From VBAS01 sp035318985 (GTDB lineage Bacteria; Bacteroidota; Bacteroidia; Chitinophagales; Chitinophagaceae), in the NCBI GenBank assembly GCA_035318985.1, contig DATHDP010000044.1, positions 1 through 19,588 of the forward strand: a stretch of 19,588 nt of DNA. Reading direction: 5' to 3'. This document shows, in pieces, positions 6,276-12,954 of the stretch; position 1 is the first letter of the stretch, and each line of letters begins with the position of its first letter. The notes under the pieces are model-generated. The model saw nothing but the letters and a program-made list of their open reading frames with translations, ran no database searches and had not been told where the DNA came from. The position numbers were made by a program, and so were the translations under genes.

Positions 6276-6364
6276 TTTTTTACCACAGAGGCACATAGTA
6301 CACAAAGATTCACATAGAATGCCTTATGTGTAACTATGATCCTATGTTTCTATATTGTAAAAAC
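6276..6364. repeat. Degenerate intergenic inverted repeat (ACCACAGAG family)
   Basis: The left arm starts TTTTTACCACAGAGGCACATAG (first bases 6276-6281) and the right arm, read in reverse, starts TTTTTACAATATAGAAACATAG near 6364. They match over about 40 bases with several mismatches. It ends 15 bp before the stop codon of the amidase gene, so it could form a stem in that transcript's 3' end. Similar ACCACAGAG/CTCTGTGG repeats are common between genes in Bacteroidota. Confidence 0.55.
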
Positions 6365-6379
6365 AACAACAAATAAGAT

Positions 6380-8023
6380 TTATTGCAAGAATTTTTCTGG
6401 ATGCTTTTTATTATGATCCGTTTTATCCTGGTATGCCTTTGCAGCAGCAAGTATTGTTGCCTCATCATATAAATTACCGATAAGAGTTATACTTAACGGC
6501 GAAACATTTTGATTAAATCCCATTGGCATTACCACAACAGGATTGCCTGTAAGATTTGTAATTGATAATTGCCTGCCTGCAAAACTCGGAACAATCACCA
6601 CATCATAATCTTTCATAAAATCATTTACCACTTTGCAAAGATTATAACGATAGCGGTTGGCATTTATGTATTCCACAGCAGGGATCAACCTTGCCGCACG
6701 AAAACTGTTTGGCCAAAAATTTTTGTCCTGTCTTTCGATCAGGTCATCACGATTGGTTCTTGTCAGCTCATCAAAAGCTGCGGCACTTTCTGCATTTAAA
6801 ATAATGCTGATAAAATTTACAGGATAAACAGATGAATCAGGAAAATCAACTGCTTTTATATCCGCACCTAGTGATTTGTAAACTTCCAATACTTTTCTCT
6901 CCGGTGCATCAGCCGCTAATCGTTTAAAATAATTTTCGGCATAAGCCACTCTTAATTTTTTGAAGTCAACAACTCCATCGTAGTTAAAGTTCTTATCAAC
7001 TGAACCGTAATCTTTGCCATCTGTTCCATGTATATAATTAAAAACAACAGCACAATCTTCGGCGCTACGACAAATAGGGCCAGCCTTATCCAAACTCCAG
7101 CAAAGAACCATGGCGCCAGAGCGACTGATAGAACCAAATGTTGGTCGTAAACCGGTTGCTCCACATCTTGTAGATGGAGAAACAATTGAACCAAGAGTTT
7201 CAGTTCCTATTGTGAATGGGAGTAATCCCGCAACAACAGATGCGGCGGACCCAGCAGATGAACCGCTTGATCCTTGTTTTAAGTTCCATGGATTTTTTGT
7301 TTCACCGCCAAACCATTTATTATTGAATGCAAGTGCCCCAAGAGACAATTTAGCACAAAGCACTGCGCCGGCAGCTCTTAATCTTTTATATACGTAAGCA
7401 TCATCATCAACATATTGATCTTTATAAGGAGTGCTGCCCCATGTTGTTTTATAACCTTTCACAGCAAACAGATCTTTTAAACCATAAGGAATACCATGAA
7501 GCAGGCCACGGTATTTCCCGTTTTTAATTTCTTCATCGGCTCGTCTTGCCTGTGCCATTGCAGTGTCTTCTGTAAGTGAGATAACGCATTCTAATGTATC
7601 ACCCCATTTTTTTAACCTGTCAATAAAAAACTTAGTGAGTTCAACAGATGTTATTTGTTTTGACCTTATCAATCCTGCTAATTCAGGTATTGAATAGAAA
7701 GCAAGGTCATTTTTATTTTTTGGCATTCTTATATCTGCCCGAATAGGAAGAGAAACAGTTTGATTCATTCTTTGTTTTAAAACACCATAAGGAACCGGGT
7801 TAAAAGCGAAGGGATAGGGAATATCATTAGCCGGGAGAGTTTTGTGCATCCCTTTTATTAACTGTGTATAGTTATTCAGGTTGTCAAGTAGAGAGTCGGA
7901 TTCGGCATTACTGAATTCAAGATCGTAAAGAGCAGCAGTTTTTTGTATCAACTGTAGCGAATCGCTTTTAGTTTGAGCAATTGTTGCGAAAGGTAGTAGA
8001 AGCAGTAGTGATAAAAATCTCAT
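6380..8023 (-). CDS. Exported amidase-signature family hydrolase
   Basis: A 547-residue protein with a signal peptide (residues 1-16, ending TIAQ) and a full amidase-signature domain from about 108 onward. The Ser-cisSer-Lys triad is readable: Lys183 in HGIPYGLKDLF, Ser255 in QGSSGSSAGSAA and nucleophile Ser279 in GTETLGSIVSPS. The Lys-to-Ser spacing (72) and Ser-to-Ser spacing (24) match known family members. The enzymes hydrolyse amide bonds of diverse small substrates, including peptide amides and amino-acid amides. The signal peptide makes GatA (tRNA amidotransferase) unlikely, as does the extra N-terminal 100 residues. It is divergent from a proline-iminopeptidase-like lipoprotein with only 69 bp between starts, so both may be regulated together. 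It breaks the run of amidoligase genes in this region. Confidence 0.9.
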   Translation of the reverse strand: MRFLSLLLLLPFATIAQTKSDSLQLIQKTAALYDLEFSNAESDSLLDNLNNYTQLIKGMHKTLPANDIPYPFAFNPVPYGVLKQRMNQTVSLPIRADIRMPKNKNDLAFYSIPELAGLIRSKQITSVELTKFFIDRLKKWGDTLECVISLTEDTAMAQARRADEEIKNGKYRGLLHGIPYGLKDLFAVKGYKTTWGSTPYKDQYVDDDAYVYKRLRAAGAVLCAKLSLGALAFNNKWFGGETKNPWNLKQGSSGSSAGSAASVVAGLLPFTIGTETLGSIVSPSTRCGATGLRPTFGSISRSGAMVLCWSLDKAGPICRSAEDCAVVFNYIHGTDGKDYGSVDKNFNYDGVVDFKKLRVAYAENYFKRLAADAPERKVLEVYKSLGADIKAVDFPDSSVYPVNFISIILNAESAAAFDELTRTNRDDLIERQDKNFWPNSFRAARLIPAVEYINANRYRYNLCKVVNDFMKDYDVVIVPSFAGRQLSITNLTGNPVVVMPMGFNQNVSPLSITLIGNLYDEATILAAAKAYQDKTDHNKKHPEKFLQ

Positions 8024-8040
8024 AGCAGTATTTTTTTGGT

Positions 8041-8072
8041 AAGGTAAATTACATAAATAAAATCATTACCTT
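8041..8072. promoter_or_regulatory. Inverted repeat in the 69-bp divergent promoter region
   Basis: AAGGTAA (8041-8047) and TTACCTT (8066-8072) are exact complements separated by 18 bp. They sit midway between the amidase start (8023, reverse) and the hydrolase start (8093, forward). The spacing and position fit a regulator site serving both genes, but 7-bp arms could occur by chance. No clear TAnnTTTG box was found in the gap. Confidence 0.35.
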
Positions 8073-8092
8073 TTAGATTCAAAAACTAACAC

Positions 8093-9148
8093 ATGAGAAA
8101 GCTTTTCTTTTTTGTCGCTATATCCGCTATTATTTTTTCCTGCGATCAACCAACCAACAATACAACAAACTCTGCAAGTCTAGGTGGCGCAGATATACAT
8201 TTATACGAATACTTCAATTATGGTGATTCAGGGGTGCAAATGGGAGGGATAAAAATGATCCCGGTAAAAACTTCTGCTGGTGAATTTAAAGTATGGACAA
8301 AAAGGATCGGCAATAATCCACGTATAAAAATTTTATTGCTTCATGGAGGTCCGGCATCTACGCACCAATACATGGAAGTGTTTGAAAGTTTTTTTCCCAA
8401 AGAAGGAATTGAGTTTTATGAATATGATCAACTCGGTTGTGGTAATTCTGATAAGCCAGCCGATACGGGTCTATGGGTGCTTGATCGCTTTGTAGAGGAA
8501 GTAGAACAAGTTCGCCAGGCAATCGGTGCAGACTCGACTAATTTTTACATCCTTGGTAATTCATGGGGCGGCATTCTCGGAATGCAATATGCATTGAAGT
8601 ATCAGAATAATATGAAGAGTCTTATAGTCGCGAATATGATGGCAAGCTGTCCTGAGTATGGAAAATATGCGGAAGAAGTTTTAGCAAAACAAATGGATCC
8701 AAAAGTGCTTGCAGAGGTTAAGGCAATTGAAGCAAAAGGAGATTTTAATAATCCAAGATATATGGAGCTGCTGACTCCAAATTTTTATAATGAACATTTA
8801 TGCCGTGTAGTTCCATGGCCTGAACCTGTTACCCGGTCTTTTGCAAGTACTAATCAAACAATTTATGTAATGATGCAGGGCCCTTCAGAGTTTGGTATCG
8901 GCGGTAATCTTGCAAATTGGGATATAAAAGATCGGTTAAAAGAAATTAGAATTCCAACTTTGATGATCGGTGCAAAGCATGACACAATGGATCCAAAAGC
9001 CATGGAAGAACAAAGCAAGCTTGTACAGAAGGGCCGATACTTATATTGTCCAAATGGAAGTCATCTTGCCATGTATGATGATCAGAAAGTATTTATGAAT
9101 GGAGTAATAGACTTTATCCACGACGTAGACAGTGGCTCATTTAAATAA
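8093..9148 (+). CDS. Proline-iminopeptidase-like alpha/beta hydrolase lipoprotein
   Basis: A 351-residue alpha/beta hydrolase with a lipoprotein-type signal (AIIFSC, Cys17), so probably anchored in a membrane and acting in the periplasm or outside. Family S33 features are clear: HGGPAST (84-90) for the oxyanion region, DQLGCGNSD (112-120), nucleophile elbow GNSWGG (Ser157), acid Asp297 in KHDTMDP and His324 in NGSHLAMYDD. S33 enzymes remove N-terminal proline or act on small peptides and esters; HGGPA in place of HGGPG leaves the substrate open. It is divergent from the exported amidase, which suggests a shared role in taking apart peptide-like compounds outside the cytoplasm. Its stop abuts the stop of the convergent small membrane-protein gene without any gap. 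Confidence 0.9.
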   Translation: MRKLFFFVAISAIIFSCDQPTNNTTNSASLGGADIHLYEYFNYGDSGVQMGGIKMIPVKTSAGEFKVWTKRIGNNPRIKILLLHGGPASTHQYMEVFESFFPKEGIEFYEYDQLGCGNSDKPADTGLWVLDRFVEEVEQVRQAIGADSTNFYILGNSWGGILGMQYALKYQNNMKSLIVANMMASCPEYGKYAEEVLAKQMDPKVLAEVKAIEAKGDFNNPRYMELLTPNFYNEHLCRVVPWPEPVTRSFASTNQTIYVMMQGPSEFGIGGNLANWDIKDRLKEIRIPTLMIGAKHDTMDPKAMEEQSKLVQKGRYLYCPNGSHLAMYDDQKVFMNGVIDFIHDVDSGSFK

Positions 9149-9436
9149 TTACTTCAAAGTTTTAACTGCAGTAACGGTGTTCCTCTTTTGCATATTCTGA
9201 ATAAACCACATGATGGTAAAGCTGGGTATAAAATCAGTGCCGGGTAATATTTCTTCCAGAAAATTACCAACGCCACCCACAGCTCCCTTCCATCCGCCAA
9301 AACTTGCCATAAAAATTATAGAAGATATTGGCGCCCATAAAATATCGGCAAACTCACCCAATCCCGGGATAGCATAAGTGGCATAGCCAATAATATCCAT
9401 CAGGATACAAAAAATAAGAGAAGGTTGTTTTTTCAT
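9149..9436 (-). CDS. Small conserved membrane protein, unknown function
   Basis: A 95-residue protein with hydrophobic segments at about 7-29 and 34-50 and a third, weaker one around 70-82. Its motifs, including AIPGLGEFADILWAPIS and EEILPGTDFIPSFTI, recur in short uncharacterised Bacteroidota proteins as far as I recall. There is no catalytic motif. The pattern PGTDFIP in a re-entrant or short loop suggests a small integral membrane protein. It starts 104 bp downstream of the GNAT gene on the same strand. I cannot give a function. Confidence 0.72.
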   Translation of the reverse strand: MKKQPSLIFCILMDIIGYATYAIPGLGEFADILWAPISSIIFMASFGGWKGAVGGVGNFLEEILPGTDFIPSFTIMWFIQNMQKRNTVTAVKTLK

Positions 9437-9539
9437 TTTTACTTATAATTATTTTGCTAGATCATCAAATTTATTGCCGGTTTTAAAGTTGTGATGAATA
9501 GAAGAAAAAAATAACAAAACAGTTGCATAAATAGGAACG

Positions 9540-10073
9540 CTAAGCCAGGACTCTTCGTTGGTGTGTTTCAGTTCTTACTTCTGTAAAGCCGGCTTTTTTA
9601 TAGGTTCCTAACGCATTGGGGTGATCAAGAGTGCAGGTATTTAATTGTATCCATTCCGGTTTGTAGCTCCACGCTTTCGCAATTACCCATTGTAAAAAAT
9701 ATTTGCCATAGCCTTGCCCAATAAAACCAGGCATTAATCCAAAGTAGAGTATCTCCACATATTTTTCTTCTTTTACAAATTCAATATATCCTGCTACTTC
9801 TTTATTTACATAGAAAAGAAAAATATCAACATTGCTTGCATTTATTTTATCAAACAATTCCTCATCAGGCATTACCATTCTGTCAAGCCAGAAATGTTTT
9901 TCTCCAACGCCATAATAAAATTTCCTGTATTCATTAACAGGAATTGGATTGAGTAGCAATCCGAAATGTGTACTTGCCAGAGGGATGGGTAACTCTTTAG
10001 GTTCATGCATTTCCATGAAGGTGACGATAACGGGCCGCATAACAATTTTTGAAGTATCTATTGAGAATGACAT
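9540..10073 (-). CDS. GNAT-family N-acetyltransferase
   Basis: A 177-residue GNAT protein. The acetyl-CoA pyrophosphate loop is GFIGQGYGKYFL (116-127, core GQGYGK), preceded by the splayed strand VEILYFGLMPG. The C-terminal motif is DHPNALGTYKKAGF (150-163), with the conserved Asn, Tyr and Gly-Phe of the family. The N-terminal 90 residues include an unusual KELPIPL/HFGLLLNPIPVNEYRKFYYGVG segment that probably shapes the acceptor site. The acceptor amine is unknown. The location among amide-ligase genes makes an N-capping or amino-acid acetylation role possible, but no more than that. A hairpin with a T-run ends 5 bp before its ATG. Confidence 0.88.
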   Translation of the reverse strand: MSFSIDTSKIVMRPVIVTFMEMHEPKELPIPLASTHFGLLLNPIPVNEYRKFYYGVGEKHFWLDRMVMPDEELFDKINASNVDIFLFYVNKEVAGYIEFVKEEKYVEILYFGLMPGFIGQGYGKYFLQWVIAKAWSYKPEWIQLNTCTLDHPNALGTYKKAGFTEVRTETHQRRVLA

Positions 10074-10077
10074 GCAG

Positions 10078-10085
10078 CAAAAATA
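10078..10085 (-). promoter_or_regulatory. Possible -7 box of the GNAT gene (TATTTTTG)
   Basis: Reverse-strand TATTTTTG fits TAnnTTTG and ends 4 bp before the ATG at 10073, which would give a leaderless or almost leaderless mRNA. It overlaps the T-run of the preceding terminator, so the match may be a by-product of the T-run. No -33 box is seen. Confidence 0.3.
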
Positions 10086-10112
10086 AAGGCAGATGTTGAA
10101 ATTAACATCTGC
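10079..10112 (-). terminator. Rho-independent terminator after the META lipoprotein gene
   Basis: GCAGATGTT and its exact complement AACATCTGC (9-bp stem, 6-base loop, 10089-10112) are followed on the reverse strand by CTTTATTTTTG. The hairpin begins 37 bp after the stop of the META-domain gene at 10150 and closes just in front of the GNAT start. Confidence 0.75.
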
Positions 10113-10149
10113 AGTATAAAATACAAGGATCTATGAATATTTAATATGG

Positions 10150-10635
10150 TCAACGTCTGATCCTTCTGAAAATATAAACAGTTGTGGGATCTATGTTCAT
10201 ATGCAATCGATCATTTGAAATATCATATGTAACACCGCTCTTAAATGCTTTAAGCAGTTTTTTCTCAAATCCTTTATCCTTGCAGACTTCTTTTGAGAAT
10301 TGCAGGCTATCAAAAATCAGTTTCCCGTTTACTTCATTTAGTTTACCATTTATACCATTACAACCTGTATGACCGGAAAAAGTTTTTTTATCAAGATTAA
10401 AATCAAAATATGGAGTGCCATGTGAAAAATAATTTGAATCTGGCGCTTTATTGTTTAGACTGTCAAGGACCCAAATATCCTGGATGTTAGTTGAGGTTGT
10501 GGGAGTGGGACTAACCGAAATAGAACTTTCTGTCGTGTTCGTCGCAGTTCCAAGGTCCTTGTCATCAGATTGGTTGCATGCTATTGCAAACAGACAAACT
10601 AACAAAACGAATAGAGATCTTTTAATAGAAAACAT
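10150..10635 (-). CDS. META-domain (HslJ-like) lipoprotein
   Basis: A 161-residue lipoprotein: signal residues 1-19 end in FAIAC, giving lipidated Cys20. A Ser/Thr-rich linker (28-50) leads to a META domain at about 52-159. The recognisable core is FSGHTGCNGINGK (86-98) and the strand NGKLIFDSLQFSKEVC; Cys92 and Cys118 could form a disulfide. META/HslJ domains are poorly understood envelope proteins linked to stress or antibiotic tolerance in other bacteria. The gene starts 25 bp after the stop of the GCS2 ligase gene and is probably in its transcript, but nothing else ties it to amide-bond chemistry. Confidence 0.85.
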   Translation of the reverse strand: MFSIKRSLFVLLVCLFAIACNQSDDKDLGTATNTTESSISVSPTPTTSTNIQDIWVLDSLNNKAPDSNYFSHGTPYFDFNLDKKTFSGHTGCNGINGKLNEVNGKLIFDSLQFSKEVCKDKGFEKKLLKAFKSGVTYDISNDRLHMNIDPTTVYIFRRIRR

Positions 10636-10660
10636 AATTAATGATTAGTGGTTAAAAAAA

Positions 10661-11773
10661 TTATATTCCAGCTAAAAATTGTTGCCTGATATAATCAACG
10701 ACACTTACCAGGTTTTTTGATTCTTCAAATATTTTTAATTGGCGGTCAGCGCCGGTTCCATTTTCCAAGATTTTATGGATGTGTGCAAGACGATGCCTGC
10801 TACCAAGATGATCAATAACGGGATCAATAAAATCAAGCAGTTCATATAAAAGTGCACGAGTGTTTACTTCTTCTTCTTTTCCAAAATCGATCATTCGGCC
10901 ATCTATACCATAGCGGCTGGCTCTCCATTTATTTTCATTAAGCAATGCCCGGGAGTATTGAATAAAATTCAGGTTCTTGCTACGCAAAAGATAAATTCTT
11001 GCACATACAGCCTGGAAAAGAGTAGCAATAGTGATCGTTTCATCAACCGTAAGCGGGATATCACAAATACGAAATTCAACGGTATTAAAAAATGGATGCA
11101 CTCTTAGATCCCACCATATTTTTTTTGCATTATCAATACAGTTTGTTTTCACCAGCAACTTGACATAGTTTTCATAAGCTTCAATGCTATCAAATGCTTC
11201 AGGAATACCGGTACGGGGAAATTTATCAAACACTTTTGTCCGGAAAGATTTATAACCAGTAAGTCTTCCTTCCCAAAAAGGAGAGTTAGTACTCAGTGCA
11301 TATATATGCGGTAAAAAATATCGTGTACTGTTTGCTATATGATTTGCCATCTCCCGGTTTTCCATTCCAACATGCACATGCAACCCAAAAATTAAATTGC
11401 TGCGGGCAGCTTCCTGTAATTCATTTACCAATTCGTTATAGCGAATATGATCAGTTATTAATTGGCTTTCCCAATGACTGAATGGATGTGTGCCGGCCGC
11501 ACCCATAGCGAAACCAAGACCACTGGCAATTTCTGAAATTGTTTTTCTTAAAGCTGCTACATCCTGCCATGCTTCGTCTGCATCAGCGCAAATATCTGTT
11601 CCCACTTCCACCACAGCCTGGTGCATTTCGGCCTTTACTTTATCCTTTATCACTTTTTGACCTTCATGTACTATTTTCTGTTCATGACTTTTCAATTCTC
11701 TTGTTTCAGGATCAAGTACCATGTATTCTTCTTCTACACCGAGAGTAAATGTTTTATAATTGAGTGTTGCCAT
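10661..11773 (-). CDS. GCS2-family carboxylate-amine ligase (YbdK-like)
   Basis: A 370-residue protein, close to the length of E. coli YbdK (372). Family motifs are LGVEEEYMVLDP (11-22), with the ATP/metal glutamates, GTHPFSHW (94-101), GLHVHVGM (130-137) and TVEFRICD (231-238). GCS2 enzymes share the glutamine-synthetase fold and join an amino acid's carboxylate to an amine; YbdK has weak glutamate-cysteine ligase activity in vitro, but the physiological substrates of most members are unknown. The gene lies downstream of an ATP-grasp ligase gene (82 bp, containing an inverted repeat) and upstream of a META lipoprotein gene (25 bp). This GCS2 plus ATP-grasp pairing is an order typical of gamma-glutamyl or peptide-like metabolite synthesis, as in glutathione, where a glutamine-synthetase-like ligase is followed by an ATP-grasp ligase. 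Confidence 0.92.
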   Translation of the reverse strand: MATLNYKTFTLGVEEEYMVLDPETRELKSHEQKIVHEGQKVIKDKVKAEMHQAVVEVGTDICADADEAWQDVAALRKTISEIASGLGFAMGAAGTHPFSHWESQLITDHIRYNELVNELQEAARSNLIFGLHVHVGMENREMANHIANSTRYFLPHIYALSTNSPFWEGRLTGYKSFRTKVFDKFPRTGIPEAFDSIEAYENYVKLLVKTNCIDNAKKIWWDLRVHPFFNTVEFRICDIPLTVDETITIATLFQAVCARIYLLRSKNLNFIQYSRALLNENKWRASRYGIDGRMIDFGKEEEVNTRALLYELLDFIDPVIDHLGSRHRLAHIHKILENGTGADRQLKIFEESKNLVSVVDYIRQQFLAGI

Positions 11774-11791
11774 TTTATATTTTAGATGTAA

Positions 11792-11855
11792 GGGTTTAGA
11801 TTTCGGATTTTAGATATTACCGTAAAATCTAAAATCGTAATTCTGAAATCTTAAA
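11792..11855. repeat. Degenerate inverted repeat between the ATP-grasp and GCS2 genes
   Basis: The left side GATTTCGGATTTTAGAT (11800-11816) and the right side around ATCTAAAATCGTAATTCTGA and GAAATC (11828-11850) are imperfect complements, with a perfect core ATTTTAGAT/ATCTAAAAT. It fills most of the 82-bp gap and could terminate, or stabilise, the upstream ATP-grasp message. Similar text recurs at 18569-18617. Confidence 0.55.
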
Positions 11856-12809
11856 TTAAACCAATGAAGATTTATTAGCTCCCCTTTTCACATACTCACC
11901 CCATGTCAAATTATCCTGGCCGTTTTTTTGTTCCATCGCTCTTTCTATTGCATAATTAGCAGCCGTTTCCACTACCCATGCAAAATTTTCTTCTCCAACA
12001 CTACTGCGTTCTGCATCGGGGGCTGGGTTGCAAAAATCTATTGCATAAGGAACACCATCTCTTATCGCTAATTCTACGGTGTTAAAATCATAACCAAGAT
12101 AATTGCAAATGCGCAGAACAATATCTTCCATTTGTTTTAGTCGTTCAGACGATGGAGTAAAGCTTGCTACATAGCGAAGATGATGCGGATTGCGTGGTTC
12201 ATAAGGCATGATGCGAACATGTTTTCTGCCGATGCAATAGCAGCGATAATATTCTGTAAAAACAATTTCTTCCTGTAACAACATCACCAACTGACCTGTT
12301 TCGCCATGCTTATCAAAAAAATCTTCTTTGCTATCTAATTTATATACATGTTTCCATCCGCCGCCTGCAAATGGTTTCATATACGCAGGGAAACCGACAT
12401 ATTTAAATATGGTTTCCCAATCCATTGGATAAGCAAGATTGCTGAATGACTCTTCTGTAGTATCATCAGGATGATCCCTTGAAGGAATGATCGCAGTTTT
12501 GGGGATCGGCACCCCCACTTTTGTCATCAGGCAGTTGTTAAAGTATTTATCATCGGCGCTCCACCAAAATGGATTATTTATCACTGCAGTCCCTGTTAAC
12601 GCTTCATTTTTTAACCATGTGCGGTAAAAAGGAACATCCTGTGATATGCGATCTATGATCACAGCATAACCGGTTGGCTCACCTTGTATCGCCTTTTCTA
12701 TGTGTACAGGTTCAGCGATAATGCCGGAAATATTTTTACTATTGACCCTTTCTACAAAAGCCATTGGAAAACTTCTTTCTTTTCCATGTAGCACGCCGAT
12801 CTTCTTCAT
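11856..12809 (-). CDS. RimK-like ATP-grasp ligase
   Basis: The ATG at 12809 (MKKIGVLHG) gives 317 residues. The longer frame to 12908 begins at a TTG and overlaps a good promoter, so it is rejected. Readable ATP-grasp features are the phosphate-binding lysine and loop in FPAYMKPFAGGGWKHV (Lys145, Gly149-151), the hinge strand LLQEEIVF, Arg189 and the metal site VELAIRDGVPYAIDFCNPAPD (Glu246, Asp258, Asn261; IDFCNP fits the canonical (E/D)xxNP pattern). This is a conventional, non-permuted ATP-grasp, in contrast to the protein at 3781-4977. Activity is probably carboxylate-to-amine ligation, paired with the GCS2 gene just downstream. The substrates are unknown. It is divergent from the esterase, which starts 146 bp away. 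Confidence 0.88.
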   Translation of the reverse strand: MKKIGVLHGKERSFPMAFVERVNSKNISGIIAEPVHIEKAIQGEPTGYAVIIDRISQDVPFYRTWLKNEALTGTAVINNPFWWSADDKYFNNCLMTKVGVPIPKTAIIPSRDHPDDTTEESFSNLAYPMDWETIFKYVGFPAYMKPFAGGGWKHVYKLDSKEDFFDKHGETGQLVMLLQEEIVFTEYYRCYCIGRKHVRIMPYEPRNPHHLRYVASFTPSSERLKQMEDIVLRICNYLGYDFNTVELAIRDGVPYAIDFCNPAPDAERSSVGEENFAWVVETAANYAIERAMEQKNGQDNLTWGEYVKRGANKSSLV

Positions 12810-12855
12810 AAAATTTAGTTTAATGTGATAAATTATTTGGGGGCTGGCAAGTAAC

Positions 12856-12886
12856 CAAATGTATTTTTTAAAGAGAAGAAAAACAA
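12856..12886 (-). promoter_or_regulatory. Bacteroidota promoter of the ATP-grasp-GCS2 genes
   Basis: On the reverse strand, TTG (12886-12884), preceded by T-rich sequence, is followed after 20 bp by TACATTTG (12863-12856). This is the -33/-7 arrangement of the Bacteroidota housekeeping sigma factor. The -7 box ends 46 bp upstream of the ATG at 12809. It supports that start over the upstream TTG. Confidence 0.7.
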
Positions 12887-12941
12887 AAAAGAAACAAGAT
12901 TGTTTCAAAACAAAGCAGGGTTATCTTTAGCATGCTTCCCC

Positions 12942-12949
12942 TAATTTTG
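12942..12949 (+). promoter_or_regulatory. -7 box of the esterase gene (TAATTTTG)
   Basis: TAATTTTG followed by CCCAA and the ATG at 12955 fits TAnnTTTG, with only 5 bp between box and start codon. Transcription would begin at or next to the ATG, giving a leaderless message. The expected -33 box is not clear. Confidence 0.5.
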
Positions 12950-12954
12950 CCCAA

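Larger units (their letters stand above)
6048..6379. other. 332-bp gene-free region rich in inverted repeats
   Basis: No coding frame is credible here. The region holds a short G/C palindrome CCCCTCAAGGGG at 6129-6140, a perfect hairpin at 6241-6258 and a long degenerate inverted repeat at 6276-6364. A possible -7 box for the amidotransferase, TATGTTTG on the reverse strand at 6053-6060, would place transcription start at about the ATG at 6047. No -33 box supports it. Confidence 0.6.

Noticed and set aside
7110..7397. Forward frame opposite the amidase catalytic region
   Set aside because: It is a shadow of the conserved amidase signature codons, with no start context or homology that I can recognise.
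6380..8023. GatA subunit of tRNA-dependent amidotransferase
   Set aside because: The protein has a signal peptide and about 100 extra N-terminal residues, and no GatB or GatC gene is nearby.
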